64,000 bases of DNA, from contig OU015525.1 in NCBI GenBank assembly GCA_907165065.1, positions 45,676,037 to 45,740,036 of the forward strand. Reading direction: 5' to 3'. The notes under the pieces were generated by a model. It saw only the letters and a program-made list of their open reading frames with translations. It made no database searches and had not been told where the DNA came from. Of the stretch, positions 39,801 through 57,100 are shown in pieces. The position numbers and the translations under genes are program-made. Each line of letters opens with the position of its first letter. Position 1 is the stretch's first letter. The stretch is from Caprimulgus europaeus. Taxonomy: Eukaryota; Chordata; Aves; Caprimulgiformes; Caprimulgidae.

Positions 39801-41800
39801 TGGCCTTTTTACCACACAGTGTCAAAAATAATATTGATATGTTGCTAATTACAATAAAAGAGAACATCAAGGTGCACCATAGAGCTTCCTATGACAGGAA
39901 TGTACATTGTCGATATTCCAGCTCACTTTTAAGACAATAAATGGCATTTACCATGTTTGTGAAAATGGTTCCACAAGAAAATAAATGTGGTTCCTCCATT
40001 CAGCAGAACCTCACTAATACACACCCATGACTCATGTCAAGGAGACTGGTTACAGCTTATGAATAAGTATGTAAACAAAGATCATACAAAAAAAGTATAG
40101 TGTAAAATATAGTATATTTATTTCCTAAATTTAGTCCTATCATTCACATTGATATTTCAGAATGCGACAGTAAATGCATCACAAAATCCAAGCAGTATTA
40201 CATCTCACACATTCTTACTGCATTGCTTTCTGAAAACTGGGGAAGGAAAATCAGTTTTCTTGAGCAGACTGTAAGGTCTTTAGATTAGTGAGGTTCTACT
40301 GTAATGGTAAAAATAACATTTCTCTCTGATGCTGACACTTAGGCAGACCCAACCACATATTGTCAGACGGATGACCTGCACTCCACATTTCGCGTTCTTG
40401 AAGTGGGAGCAAAAAACTCCAAGGTATTTTCACCTCCGCAGCAACTGCATGTGCTTTATCCCTTATAATATTTTCCTTTTAGGTGAATAGGGCCCCAAAA
40501 TTATTTTTCTTCTCTGCTGTTATAGTGGCTAGCATATCCGGAATGCAGCTATTATAAATGTAAATACAGTACTGGATAAACACTGAAGGTTACTTTAAAG
40601 ATGCAGTATCCCTCTAAAAAATGCCTTTTTGCTTCCAAATTTCTAAAAGGTAGAGTAAGGGGCCTGAATTTCTTTGAGAAAAAGAAAGTCAGTGTTGTAA
40701 GCGATTCTAAGAATTACTTTAAGTGGCAAAGCTCTGGGATATTATTTAAATAGAGCAACTCACATAAGAGGAAAAATAACTGATAATCTAATATTCAACC
40801 AATATGCAATTAGAATCCTTCCTTATTCACTCACCCTAAGAGCACATCATCTTAGGCCAAGGAAAGGCTAAAATATCCAAGACCTATTACATAAGTCTGA
40901 CCCTATATATATGTTTGGGACTGACAAACCAAGTGGACAGATTAGAGCAACAAATACAAATAAAGAATACTTGAGTGGGAAATAGGAAGAGAATAAAGGT
41001 TTCTAATCTCCAGTAGAGCAGTTACTTTCTCCAGACTCTACTAAGCTGATTGTGATTCCAGTGTTGGTCCCACTTACCCATCGCATATACAAATCTTTCT
41101 CAAGAAATCAACAAGAAGAGATGAGTAAGATTTGAGCTCCATAGTACCTGGCAGGCATGTAAGGAAACTCCTCTAACAATCTAAATTCCTCTTTTTTTTT
41201 CTTCTTTTTTTTTCTTTTTTTCTAGGTGAAGTGACTATAATTTAGCCCTAGATAGTGAAAGTCAATTGAAGAAAACAATCCTATCAGCACAAAAACTGCA
41301 AATCAACTTAGAAGCTACGATGGCCGATACCCCACACCTTGCCACTACCCCACTCAAAACAGTTGCTATTCAGTGTGTTATTCAATCTGCATAGTTACTC
41401 CACTTCTTGCAGTCATTCTTCCACTGATCTTTAACCTGCAGCTTGTATCAACTATCAAAAAGTAGAGAAAAAATGTGCTGCACTTTGTGCAAATAAATAG
41501 AAGCTATGAATGACATGCATTAATGCCTTTTTTTTAGCACAGCAAGAAAGCTCATAGAAGCTTCAGTAACAAGGCTATCTTTTTAAAAAAATACTCCTAC
41601 AGGCTTCCTCTTCTTCCGAGAAAATGGCAGTCAGTCAGGAATAACTCAATTCTGAAAGCACCACATGGAAGAAAAAAAAAAAATTAAAAATATCAATCAA
41701 CTAATTGCAAACCATTAGTGGCCTAAACTGTTCCAACTTCTCTGTTCCTTTGTCCTGCTCTCCCAAGCTGATAAGGGATACTGCATCTTTGATTCAGTTC
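36840..41800 (-). other. ASXL3: Probable ASXL3 3' UTR and downstream flank
   Basis: This is the sequence immediately downstream of the ASXL3 stop codon on the minus strand; ASXL3 transcripts in other vertebrates have long 3' UTRs. No second gene is visible. Minus-strand AATAAA hexamers (TTTATT on the plus strand) include 40117-40122, 39670-39675, 39456-39461, 39040-39045, 36855-36860, 36847-36852 and 36633-36638; I cannot say which is used. The block 37850-38215 is less AT-rich than its surroundings and might be a conserved UTR element. Homopurine/homopyrimidine tracts lie at 41190-41222 and 36911-36944. The left limit given here is arbitrary. Confidence 0.45.
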
Positions 41801-44800
41801 CTACCGTACAACCAGACAAGCTACACACAGTTTGGAAGGCCCTATGCAGTCATCATGACAGAAGGCTCCGCAGCCTTTGCACACGATCATGGCTTTCAGC
41901 CTGCAGGAGCATTTCAGTTCCAGTTCATCGGCATTGCTACTGTCAGCAAATTTCTGAACCGGGATCTGCGCGTTCGGGTTAGACAGGCCTGTGGCTGCGT
42001 TTGAGCCACTTCCCAAAATCCCAATCGATTTCTCAATTGCAGATGCTGCCCTTTTGAAGCTTGTGCTACCGAAGTGTATTGTTGGATAATTTCCACAGAG
42101 CTGCTGCTGCTGCTGTGGGTGCTGTGTCTGTATTTTCTGAGCAGCAAGTTGGGTAAAAGGCTTCTGTGGCTCAGAAAGTAAATAGGAAGAGAAATCTGCA
42201 TTTTTTAATGTAAATGCTTTTAACTGTTCTTTCACTTCGTTCTGATCATAGGAAGCTTGTTTCATGCCCAGTTCGCAGCTGCTGCTTAAACCTTCCTCAA
42301 AAGAAACAGGTTCAGATTTTATATTGCTACAGATGCTTGCTGGCTGAGGCCAACTAAGTCTTTTAGTGGTTTCCATGGTAACTGTCGGTTGTTTTTGATC
42401 AGAGGGGACTTCTGCATTTGGGTGAGGAGGGGGAGGAGGTGGCAGGGGTGGAGGGGGAGGAGGGGGATGCACTAATGTTTTACTCTGCAGAGTTTGAGAG
42501 GCACTGGCAATGTCATCACCTTCCTTAATTTGAATACTAGGGGAAAACACACTTCCTAGCCTCAACTGGTGACCTGCTGTAGAAATATTCACATCTCCCA
42601 AGCCCTTCTGTTCCAGGTGTCTGCTAAAAGCAAACGCGTTGCAGCCAGGTGGGCCTTTTGAAGTAGTTTGCAACAAAGCTGCCGTAGGAATGGGGCCTCT
42701 TGCAGCCATGGACATTTGGTAAAAATGCTGTCTATGTGAGGTACTAGCTTCTGCATGAAAGCTGCCATTTTTATCAACGTGAAACAAGCTCTGTTGGAAA
42801 CTGCATGAAGGCAACGGCCTCTTCTGCTGCTTGATCTCTGGGCTGTGAGCGATTCGGCTCTGAATGGCATGTTTGTTCAGCCACTCCTGCTTAAATGGCT
42901 GACCATGCCCTAGCTGATTCATGCTGGAACTAATTACACAAGGAGCCACTTTAACATCTGTGTCCATTGACACCTTCCCAGGCTCACATTTAATTTGAGC
43001 ATGTTCCCCTACAGTCCTGGCCATCCTCTTTTTCGGATGGTTTTCACGCTTTCTGATTTGTAGCGGGGCTATGCTGCCTGCCGTAAATCCTTTACCATCT
43101 GGATTAGGAGAGTTGGAAGGATGTTCAACAATATTTCTCTCGGACACTGCTGTTTTACATGCTGAGGTAGTTTGCAAAGGCAAGGGAAGCCTGTTTATTT
43201 CTAGTTTGGCTCCTGATCTGGGCTGCGGCAGCACTTTCTCTAAAGGCAGATTGCCTTGCAGTAACTGTGTCACTAAAGGATTGTTGGCCTCCACTGACGA
43301 CAAGCGACAGCTAGAGCCCCCAGCACTGGTAACTCTCTTTAGGGTTTCTGTTGTCAGGGACAGGGAGTCTTCCATGGAGTCCGCAATGGATGTCTTGGAG
43401 GTCTGCGGCGGTTGCGCACTCATGGCTATTTCTGCAGTCGGGGCAGGCATTTCACCTCCTGTAAAATCCTCGGTGTCCATCCTGAAGCACTTGTCAGACT
43501 CATTAGTTTCCGATTTAACAGGAACAGCAATGCTCGTCAAAAGGCTCCTGGATTGCAGTTCTGACATTTGCTTGTAACCAGAAGGTTCGTTTTTGACATT
43601 TTTTAAGCAGTTTTGCTCCGCATATTCCTTATGCTTACCAGAGTTAAGGTGGCTGACCACTGGCTGGTCTGTACTCATTGCCTCTTCATCATGCCAACAA
43701 ATTCTGTTGTTAGTGTTATACTGATTGGCACAGGCAGCATCTGCTTCATTTTTAAATACTGACGGACCTCTTAATTGCTCAGCAAAACCTTGGCTGGGAG
43801 TAACCACCTCAATTAATTTATCTTGAGGAGCAAGAGGCACTTCTCGAAGACTTGAACAACCTGCCTGCAAGTTCTTGCTGTCTTGCTTTGCTGTAATAGC
43901 GATAAAGCTGGAACTATGCTCAAGGGTTTCATTAGAGACCACTTCAGGCCTGCTTATGACAGACACCTGAGGACAGGCTATACTTTGTAAGGCAGCTTCT
44001 GTCCTTACAGGTCTGCTCTGCAGGTCAAGGCTGCTCTCTGCATTTTCAATAGAAGAAGAAAGTGACAGGCTGGAATTCACATTTGTAGTGTGGTCAACAA
44101 TGACTTTGCAAGGTATAGATCTATTCATGGCAGTTTGTGTAAAGCTCACTGGCTGAGATTTACCAGAGAGATCCATTCGGTTTCGTGCTCCAGAGCTTTT
44201 TTCTAAGAGATCGGCATTTAATTTAGTAGCATTATCATAAGAACTTATTGTCACCATGTTACCAGTAAACATTGACATGGGAGGCCTTGCAACAGAATCT
44301 GCTGCTGCGAGGGCCTCACTGCAACTTAAAGCTGACCTAACGGTAGCGTGAATGGAGACAGTGCTTTGCTCGTTACACCCAGTTATGGCTATCTTATCAG
44401 AAGAAAATCTGTTGGTAGTCCCCACTGGGGGAATCAGTACAGAACCACCAGAGAGATGATTTGGCAAATTATTTGCAATAGATGAAGCTGGCACAGTGGC
44501 ATAATGACTGGAGACCGCGTTATTCGCATTGCTACTTGGTATTGGCAACCTTTTGTCATCGATGGCATTTGATAAGACCGTATTGTCTATGGAGACTGGC
44601 ACACTACTGCTATCAACACATTTTGGTCCAACAGTTATGCATGGAGTATCAGCCCCTTGGATGGTTTTCAGCATATTTATATTACAAGCTGAAACTGCTG
44701 TGTTTGCACTGTCAACAGACATTAAAACAGAGGATTTATCAACAGAACTTGCAAAAGAAAGTTCTTTAATTGCTCCAGACATAGCAGTGCTGCAAACAGA

Positions 44801-45463
44801 CACAGAGACTGAACTTTTATTATAAAGCACTGGCACACTGTTACTTTCAGTAGAGGTAGATGAAATAATTTTCTCACACAACTGTGGCATAGGTATATTT
44901 TCATCAGAACTGTGCACAGATATCTCAGTAGCAGTTTCTGGTAATGTAGCTGTGTTAAGTGACTGCTGCAATAAAGTGGTACTCTCACGGTGATGAGCAG
45001 ACTTGTTGCTAGGGGACTTGCAGTTAGGATTAACTATAATGACACCGGTAGAACCTTCAATCTTTGTGTCAGTTGGTATCTCCAGAGATGAGGTACTTTC
45101 CTTTGAGTTGAACTGTGACTTTGATTCTTTATTAGTTTGGAGTAAATGAGCTCTGGCTTGATGCTTTGCAAACAGCTTGGCCTTTGTTTGCTCCTTGATG
45201 TGTGCCAGTGTTCTTGTCTTCCCACCTTCGCACGGGGTCCCCATTGCTCCAGAGACTATGCTTGCAGCTGCTGCCACAGCTGCTGCAGCTGCAGCTTCTC
45301 TTTGGGCTCTTGCTTGCTGAGCTCTGGCTTTGATATCTGCAAGAGTTCTAGCCCCAGTGTTTCTCCCACTGCTGACCGATGTACTTGGGGAAACTCGAGG
45401 TTCTGGTTTAGAAACAGGTTGGCTCTTGATGATAAAAGGTGGTCCAATTTTTGAAAGCTGAAT
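41801..45463 (-). CDS. ASXL3: ASXL3 terminal coding exon (C-terminal 1220 residues)
   Basis: This 3663-bp exon encodes 1220 residues and a TAG stop at 41803-41801. It starts in phase 0 after a pyrimidine-rich acceptor ending TTTAG and opens with [13 protein letters not shown]. Next come an Ala-rich helix-like stretch (a run of ten alanines broken by one valine, near 45265-45300) and a long Ser/Thr-rich, presumably disordered region. A block containing [19 protein letters not shown] near 43235-43290 is conserved among ASXL proteins. Then come a polyproline tract near 42425-42470, a short glutamine run near 42100, and the C-terminal PHD-like zinc finger. ASXL3 is a chromatin scaffold that pairs with the deubiquitinase BAP1 in the PR-DUB complex acting on histone H2AK119ub in the nucleus. 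ASXL1 and ASXL2 are the alternatives; the overall length and the two giant final exons favour ASXL3. Its first visible ATG-like codon in the Ala run is actually GTG (Val), so the exon is not a separate gene. Confidence 0.95.
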   Translation of the reverse strand: MQLSKIGPPFIIKSQPVSKPEPRVSPSTSVSSGRNTGARTLADIKARAQQARAQREAAAAAAVAAAASIVSGAMGTPCEGGKTRTLAHIKEQTKAKLFAKHQARAHLLQTNKESKSQFNSKESTSSLEIPTDTKIEGSTGVIIVNPNCKSPSNKSAHHRESTTLLQQSLNTATLPETATEISVHSSDENIPMPQLCEKIISSTSTESNSVPVLYNKSSVSVSVCSTAMSGAIKELSFASSVDKSSVLMSVDSANTAVSACNINMLKTIQGADTPCITVGPKCVDSSSVPVSIDNTVLSNAIDDKRLPIPSSNANNAVSSHYATVPASSIANNLPNHLSGGSVLIPPVGTTNRFSSDKIAITGCNEQSTVSIHATVRSALSCSEALAAADSVARPPMSMFTGNMVTISSYDNATKLNADLLEKSSGARNRMDLSGKSQPVSFTQTAMNRSIPCKVIVDHTTNVNSSLSLSSSIENAESSLDLQSRPVRTEAALQSIACPQVSVISRPEVVSNETLEHSSSFIAITAKQDSKNLQAGCSSLREVPLAPQDKLIEVVTPSQGFAEQLRGPSVFKNEADAACANQYNTNNRICWHDEEAMSTDQPVVSHLNSGKHKEYAEQNCLKNVKNEPSGYKQMSELQSRSLLTSIAVPVKSETNESDKCFRMDTEDFTGGEMPAPTAEIAMSAQPPQTSKTSIADSMEDSLSLTTETLKRVTSAGGSSCRLSSVEANNPLVTQLLQGNLPLEKVLPQPRSGAKLEINRLPLPLQTTSACKTAVSERNIVEHPSNSPNPDGKGFTAGSIAPLQIRKRENHPKKRMARTVGEHAQIKCEPGKVSMDTDVKVAPCVISSSMNQLGHGQPFKQEWLNKHAIQSRIAHSPEIKQQKRPLPSCSFQQSLFHVDKNGSFHAEASTSHRQHFYQMSMAARGPIPTAALLQTTSKGPPGCNAFAFSRHLEQKGLGDVNISTAGHQLRLGSVFSPSIQIKEGDDIASASQTLQSKTLVHPPPPPPPLPPPPPPHPNAEVPSDQKQPTVTMETTKRLSWPQPASICSNIKSEPVSFEEGLSSSCELGMKQASYDQNEVKEQLKAFTLKNADFSSYLLSEPQKPFTQLAAQKIQTQHPQQQQQLCGNYPTIHFGSTSFKRAASAIEKSIGILGSGSNAATGLSNPNAQIPVQKFADSSNADELELKCSCRLKAMIVCKGCGAFCHDDCIGPSKLCVACLVVR
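41804..41911 (-). other. ASXL3: ASXL3 C-terminal atypical PHD finger
   Basis: The last 36 residues hold the pattern C-x-C-x7-C-x2-C-x3-C-H-x2-C-x6-C-x2-C, running from CSCRLKAM to CVACLVVR, the protein's last residue. This is the signature C-terminal PHD-like zinc finger of Asx/ASXL proteins. All expected zinc ligands are present, so the end of the gene is intact. Confidence 0.93.
42425..42470 (-). repeat. ASXL3: Polyproline-coding G/C-rich tract in ASXL3
   Basis: The plus strand is a nearly pure purine run of GGA and GGGG units. It encodes two proline runs separated by a leucine (P7-L-P6) on the minus strand. It is the most G-skewed segment of the gene and could form a G-quadruplex on the non-coding strand. 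Polyproline tracts of this kind are usual ligands for SH3 or WW domains. Confidence 0.8.
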
Positions 45464-48157
45464 CTAAAGGAAGAAAAAAACCAGTAATTTTAATGAGATC
45501 ACCAACTCACTAAAATCACCACGTGTCTCTTAAAGCATCACGGCAAGGTAATGAGGGGAATTACTGTTCAGTGCAGCTGGACAGAAAAATGCTAAAAATT
45601 AATGATATTTATACTTCAGTATTTTATCATCCTCCAGCATGAATAAATGACACCTGTACTAGCCTACTCATGTCGATCCTTCTGACAGGAAGAAAGACTG
45701 AACTGAATGACAACATGATGCTCATCTGACACAATTTGTCAAACCTGTTCTATATGCAGTGTTTCTAACTGAGAAGACCAACAAGCCTAGTGCAGTGATA
45801 CTGGAAAAGAGCCTATGATTAAGCACTTGTAAATGTGTGAAAAAATAATGATCATGTAATACTTTTGCTCCTTGGTATCCACTGACTAAGACATTAGGAA
45901 CAGCCTATTTTTTGCTTATATACCAGACAACAAATCTTGCCTTTAGATAGGATGCAGCAGTGCCTCCACTGAGCCTGTTTTTCATGTTACACCACAGAGG
46001 ACTTTAGACTGGTGGAATGAAAGAATTGAATCACCAAAGGATACGCCTTTCCCCTCCTCAGTTGCAATTTTAAAAGACTCGCTTTAGTACATCCTTGGGA
46101 TACCTCCTACACTATTGCATTTCAAAAATGAAATCCTCAAACTTACAAATACTGAAAATGCAAATATTCAAGTTTTAAATACTTAAAACTTTAAGCAAAA
46201 TTATAACATTTAAAATCACTATCATTATTAGTATGTTTCCAATTAAGCACATCTGTTTTCAGAATTAGAGATTAAGAGTCCTGGGACCACTTTATAACTC
46301 ATACACTCTCTCAGAATATCCAAAGGTTGTAAAAAAAAAACAAAAACAAAAAACAAACAATTTCTTAAAAGTGACATACATTTACCGGCTGTCCACAGTA
46401 ATAGGACTTAGTGGATGATGCTGTGAATTCTCTTCTGAAGGGAACTGGGAAGAAAACTAGGTAGTATTTGTACAAAAAGTAGTTGTAAGGTACGATGGAA
46501 AGCAAGAGCCATATAGCAGAATGATTTAGGAGAACTGGGGTTCTTTTTCCTCTTTTAATTACAAAGGATATGGGTTTGTTGGTAAGATGACCCAACACCT
46601 TTACACAAAAAACATACTGGAATTGACTGACCAAAATTATTTTTTGAAATGCTTGCCAATTTTTCAGTATTCTCATTCACTGTGTGGAGGCTTCAGGATG
46701 ATTAAATTCTTAAGACTGTGGAAGACCGACAGCATCTGATTTTCCGTAAGAGATCAGTGGAAATCAATATTAAGATGGTATTATAATATATAACCATTTA
46801 TAAAACCATACAATTCTACGCTGGTCTGGAAGTCTGGAATACTTCATTTTTCTAGCAGTTAAATTTTTTGGCTTATAGATTAACACTCATGCCTCATATT
46901 GTAAGGCTTTAATATTTACGTTAACATATAGTAAAGAATAACACAAACTCACAATTACTTCAAAACACTTTGCTTTCTGTTCCAGTAGCAACTTTTTTCA
47001 CTTACTGCTTTGTATCACCTGAACTGCTAAAGCTCTAAGTGCTTGATTAATTTTATTATTATAGTCATGGCTTTTTTTTTTTATTCCCTAGTGATCTATT
47101 TTCCTTTGTGCTTAAAGAGTGATGGGGATTTATTAGGCTAGATAGAGACCTTCCAAATATGAAAGAATATCACTAAGCTCAGAATGGGCTAACTTCCAAT
47201 TGCATCACTGCTCATAAAAATAAATGAGTTTAAATATGCTGTTGCACCAGTGACTAAAACAGTTAGCCTATTTGCCCTCCTGGCCATATTAACAATGTTC
47301 AGTGACTGCAGCAGTTAAAAATAAATGCAGAGAAGGGGAATTCTGAATAATCGGGAGCTAGTGTTGCAAAGTCAATGGCTTAAGTTCAGCAAATCAGATC
47401 TAAAATTTGGCTGATGTCATCATGTACAAAACTAAAAGGGTCAAAATGCTGAGCCTATATATAACTAAATCTATAGATCCCTCTGCTAGAAAAAAAAAAA
47501 AGCCTTCAACTGGAATTTACTTTCTTACGTAGCAGAATGATATACATAAATTGTTTGCTTAGTTGGTGTATCTTTTTTACCTTTTACTTTGCCATTAACA
47601 AGGAGATCTCTCTATATACCAGTTAGACACTCCCCCCTGATAGCCAGGTCTCCAACTAATTCTGCAGGAAAATCTTAGAACTTCAGCCTACCCCAAGCCC
47701 TGGGCTTGCAAAGGGATCTCCAACTATTCTGACTCTAGGTTCACTTGCTGGATTAAGGCACTGGTTCTTTTTCTTAGTATTGGTAACATTTATTATTCAG
47801 ACCTGCTGGAGGACTCACCCACAGGAGAAAAAGCAGATAATGCAGTTGGGCAATTAGAAAAACAAGTATCACTGTGTAAATGATAGGGAAACTCTAGAGT
47901 TAGATTAAGCCATAGATCCTGTAAAACTTTCCCTCACACAAAGGCAATTTTGTAGCAAAGACCCTGACTGAACCCTTGCTATATTTATATCAGAAGTAAT
48001 TTGGCATGGTAGGAATGTAATAGTAAAGCGAAACCATCAGTACTAACATCCCTCACATGTCCACAAAAAATACTATGCCCTGTGTATGCTTGCAGTCAGC
48101 AGGAGGGGAATAATAAACCCTTAGTTTCCAAGTCAGCCTGTTTATGCATTACTTTAC
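45464..48157 (-). other. ASXL3: ASXL3 intron between the two giant exons
   Basis: This is a 2694-bp phase-0 intron with donor AAG|GTAAAG (at 48158/48157) and acceptor TTCCTTTAG|ATT (at 45464/45463). An A/C-rich simple repeat lies at about 46330-46362. No other gene or exon was recognised in it. Confidence 0.9.
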
Positions 48158-50108
48158 CTTAAGGGGTGGTACTCGGGGTTCTTCTCTGGGTGGCTGATCT
48201 TTATCAGATGGACTCGTTGATGAAGCACTACGGTTAGGCTGATCATCATCTATTCTAGCTCTTTTCTCTTTGCAGATTCCAAAACTGTGCTGTTCTGCTG
48301 TTTTCCTCTTTGGGATCTCCGAGTCCCTACTTTCACTTCTCACTTCAGGTGATTTTGTGGGTTCTAATGACTTGGAAGAATGTGAACTCTCTAGACGGCT
48401 TTGGGTGCTGCCTGTTAGCTTGTGAGATTTACTTCTGCACACTTCAGAGAATGTAGCTTTCTCTAGAGATGAGGTATATAGTTTATCATGTGGCTTTGAT
48501 GGAAGCAATTCAATATTTTTGCCAACTGATCCTTCTGGTAAGACAGCTACCTCTGATGGCAAGAGTGTACCCTTCTTGTCACCTCTTTGCTGATTGTGAT
48601 TTTTAATTTTGATCACCTCTGGAGGAGAGTGTTCTGGGATGGATGCAATGTAGGATTTCTCAATTTCAGAATATGATTTACATGGCTGATGACTGAGGTT
48701 TTTGCTTTGAGGCTCTTCCAATACTGCAGTATCAGGTAAAATTGTTAGCGGACCAACTTTCATATTTTCAGGGACACTATGAAGTTGCTTTGGCTGAACA
48801 ACAAGATTATCTTCTTGAACCACCTTAGGAATGGCAGAGCTTTCTTCTTTCAAAGTGGGAAGGGAGTCTTCCAACAAACACGGTGATTTCCTTTGTTGCA
48901 GAATAAGTCTTTCATTGCTTGGGGAATTAGAAACTGGAGATGTCTCTGATGGAAGAGGCAAACTATTTGCCACAGATGTTTCAGAAGTTAGAAGAACAGA
49001 AGATACTGAAGATGTTTCTGATGCTAAAGGCAAATCAGACATTGGAGATGTTTCTGATGTTAAAGGTAAATTAGAAGCTGGTGATGCCTCCGATGTTAAA
49101 GGTAAATTTGACATCAGAGATGCTTCTGAGGTTACAGGTGAGGTGGACATTGGGGAGATTTCCGACATTAAAGGTGTATGCAAGTTTTCATCACTGGCCT
49201 TTTGCTGACTATCACCTTCAATGTTTTCAGTACTGGACACTTCTGATGAGCAAGCTGTTTCAAGAGATGCTGGAGTACAGGGTTCCTCTGAAGTCGACTG
49301 AGTGTCTCCTCCAGGAGAGGTAATACAAACACATGGTCCTTCTGGACTTCCAGAGGAAAAGGAAGTTTCAGAGATACAAGCATTCTCAGACAACTGTTCC
49401 TCAGCGTCACTTTGAAGCTCCATATCCACTGCAATGCCTCCACCAGTGAACAAGGAGCCTTCCAGAGCAGAATTTTGCATTTCTGGTGCAATTAGTTCTT
49501 TTGCAGACTCAGAATCCTTCTCTGCTGTATCACTGACAGAGTTTGTGGATGAAGCTGATTGTGCTGGTGATACGCAATCCTCCAGTTGATCTATCACAAC
49601 TGACATCTCCTCCTGAGGGCATTCTGACTTCAAGTCCACTTTAATTTCTATGTGAGATACAGTGTCAGTTACATCATTCATCATGACACAGGACTCAGTG
49701 CTACCTGAAAGCTGTACTGCCTCTGTTTCTTCATTTGTGCCAGCTGGACTTACTGACTCCTCAGAAACCTCATGTTCTGTTTTATGGTTCTCCTCTTGGC
49801 ATTCACAAATACTTGTCTCAACCTCTTCAGCAATCTCCTCCTGAATGATTGATTCTTCAGGTATCAGTATATCCTCTGAGTCTGCTGGTAGATCCTTGAC
49901 AGGAATCTGTTCCACACTACCAAGAGATGGACAATAATCTCTCTCTGGTAGAGGTGGAATTTTAGTGCCTTTCTCTTCTTGGTCCTCAAAGGTTGCTTGC
50001 TTAGAAGGACCAGGTGTGCCCGAAGATCCACACAAAGAATTGCTTTCATCTTCATCGTTGTTCTGCTCTGCAGTGAGTTTCATTGATTCCCCTCTTGATA
50101 GTCCCAAT
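48158..50108 (-). CDS. ASXL3: ASXL3 penultimate giant exon (650 codons)
   Basis: This 1951-bp exon supplies one base completing a lysine codon, then 650 full codons, and leaves in phase 0. It opens with [11 protein letters not shown], completing the end of the DEUBAD region, and closes with EPRVPPLK before the donor GTAAAG. The product is acidic and Ser/Glu-rich in its first half and Lys/Arg-rich near the end (a basic cluster with PKRKTAEQH), and is presumably disordered. It contains a seven-copy 12-residue repeat (48914-49165) and a VIKIK motif (48602-48616). The acceptor is TTTTTGTTTAG at 50109-50119. The open frame continues into the intron up to an ATG at 50188, but the acceptor and family alignment show that part is intronic. 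Confidence 0.94.
48602..48616 (-). other. ASXL3: VIKIK motif in ASXL3, possible ET-domain ligand
   Basis: The peptide [13 protein letters not shown] lies in the disordered region. BRD-family ET domains bind short motifs of alternating hydrophobic and basic residues, and ASXL3 is known to contact BRD4. That this particular motif is the contact is my inference from its shape. Confidence 0.3.
48914..49165 (-). repeat. ASXL3: Seven tandem 12-residue repeats within ASXL3
   Basis: Seven consecutive 36-bp units encode degenerate 12-residue repeats of the form S-E-x-S-x-x-S-x-x-P-x-T. They begin [12 protein letters not shown] and end [12 protein letters not shown]. The array is exactly in register for 252 bp and then stops at NERLIL. 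The units are diverged enough (for example [24 protein letters not shown]) to be old, yet all keep Ser-Glu at the start. Confidence 0.92.
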
Positions 50109-55739
<5,631 letters not shown>

Positions 55740-57029
55740 CTAGAAAATAAGCCGATGGTAGCAGAAGATAGTGTCAGAAATAGCATCAGCTAAGATTACA
55801 TAAAAACAGAGTTCCAATTAAGGGAAATGAGGGAGAGGGGATAACAAAGAAAATTACCTGCTACTACTAAACCAGCATTTTCATTATAGTCGTTACTGCA
55901 AATGCAAGTGGGCTAACCCAGCATAGGTGTGCTCTCTTCAGTCATCAGTATTACTGATGATAACTCAGTTTACAACTGATTGATGTGTTTTAATCACAGC
56001 CTTCTATCTTGAGCCTATGTCTAGAGCCATTGTACACAATCAAAAATCAAGATCATTATTGTATTTGTGCATCTGCCTGGAATACGGTACAAAACAAATT
56101 AAATAAAGGTAATAAAGAAAGTAACTTTGCTGCTTCTAAATAAACCTAACACTCACGTTAACTGATATGCTGCACTGGCAGAAGAGTGGATGACAAATAA
56201 CCTTAACAAAATAACTGGTGTAAGGTCAGCCCTTAAACTAAAAACAGCTACACACACAATTTTATAGGCATTAACAGTGAAAATTGTGGAAGAACATTGT
56301 AATTATTTTTGCTTTCTACATCTGTCAAATATTCAATGATAAAACACCACTAAAAGTCTTAAACATGATATTTTCCACAATAACTTTTAAAAGGAATCCA
56401 AACATTGAGCTTTCTTTTACTATAAAACCCAATGCTTATTTTCAGGCTGTGAGGATATGTCTGACTATTGAAGGAATTCTAACAACTAAACAAAGTAATT
56501 ATATAGAACAAATTAGCAGTGGTTATCACCTCTAGCATAATAAACAAACAGATAACAAAAACAAAATAGCAAATAAAGAGAGGAAACAGCAGAAGAGGTA
56601 ATGTCGCTAAAACACTCTCACTATTTTACATCCTTTAAGGTAACTAAGTGATAAATGTTTGACAACACCATTTGTCATTTAGTGGTAAAAACCAGCACAT
56701 TTTCCAGCATATTAACACATTTTAGCTATGTAACATCCCCTATTTGTCAGTGCTTGTTTCAAACTGGAGCCAGGAAGAAGCAGATGTGTCAGAAACATTA
56801 AATGATATTTCGCTGTATCTCCCTTCACTGCTAACACTGGCCCTACTTTCAGAACGGTCTTTGCAATTTACTCACTGCCTAGCTGACATCCCGTCCCACA
56901 GCAATCTCACGGGAGTAAACCAGAAAGATGTGAAATCGTAAAAAGAGCAAGAGAAGGATAAGCATGAATAAGCACGGACACTGAAAACCAGGCAATGGTA
57001 AAGGCATTTAATTAAAGCAAGAAAACAGT

Positions 57030-57100
57030 ATGTCCATGGTACCAGGGTCCCCCAGCAGGATACGAACCCGCAGTACTGCTGCGTGCGATTTCCTGCTATA
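57030..57100 (-). other. tRNA-like T-arm, possible SINE or tRNA relic
   Basis: On the minus strand 57058-57068 reads GGTTCGTATCC, one base off the RNA polymerase III B-box consensus GGTTCGANTCC. It sits in a 5-bp stem (GCGGG/CCTGC with one G-T pair) around a 7-base loop. No matching A box, anticodon arm or acceptor partner was found, so it is not a functional tRNA gene. Confidence 0.2.

Noticed and set aside
39457..39870. 137-codon minus-strand frame downstream of ASXL3
   Set aside because: It has no domain or splice context and sits in presumed 3' UTR.
41190..41225. Pyrimidine tract followed by CTAGGTG, like a plus-strand 3' splice site
   Set aside because: No plus-strand exon follows; it lies in the ASXL3 3' UTR as a purine run on the sense strand.
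43071..43577. 168-codon open frame on the plus strand
   Set aside because: It is a shadow of the ASXL3 final exon, whose minus-strand frame is clearly the coding one, and it has no domain.
48831..49208. 125-codon plus-strand frame with a striking repeated GDVSD...GK pattern
   Set aside because: It is the antisense reading of the ASXL3 12-residue repeats and inherits their periodicity.
55855..55885. Donor-like minus-strand site as a possible further ASXL3 exon
   Set aside because: The upstream translation does not match the expected LPEVDRQ-type end of the preceding ASXL exon.
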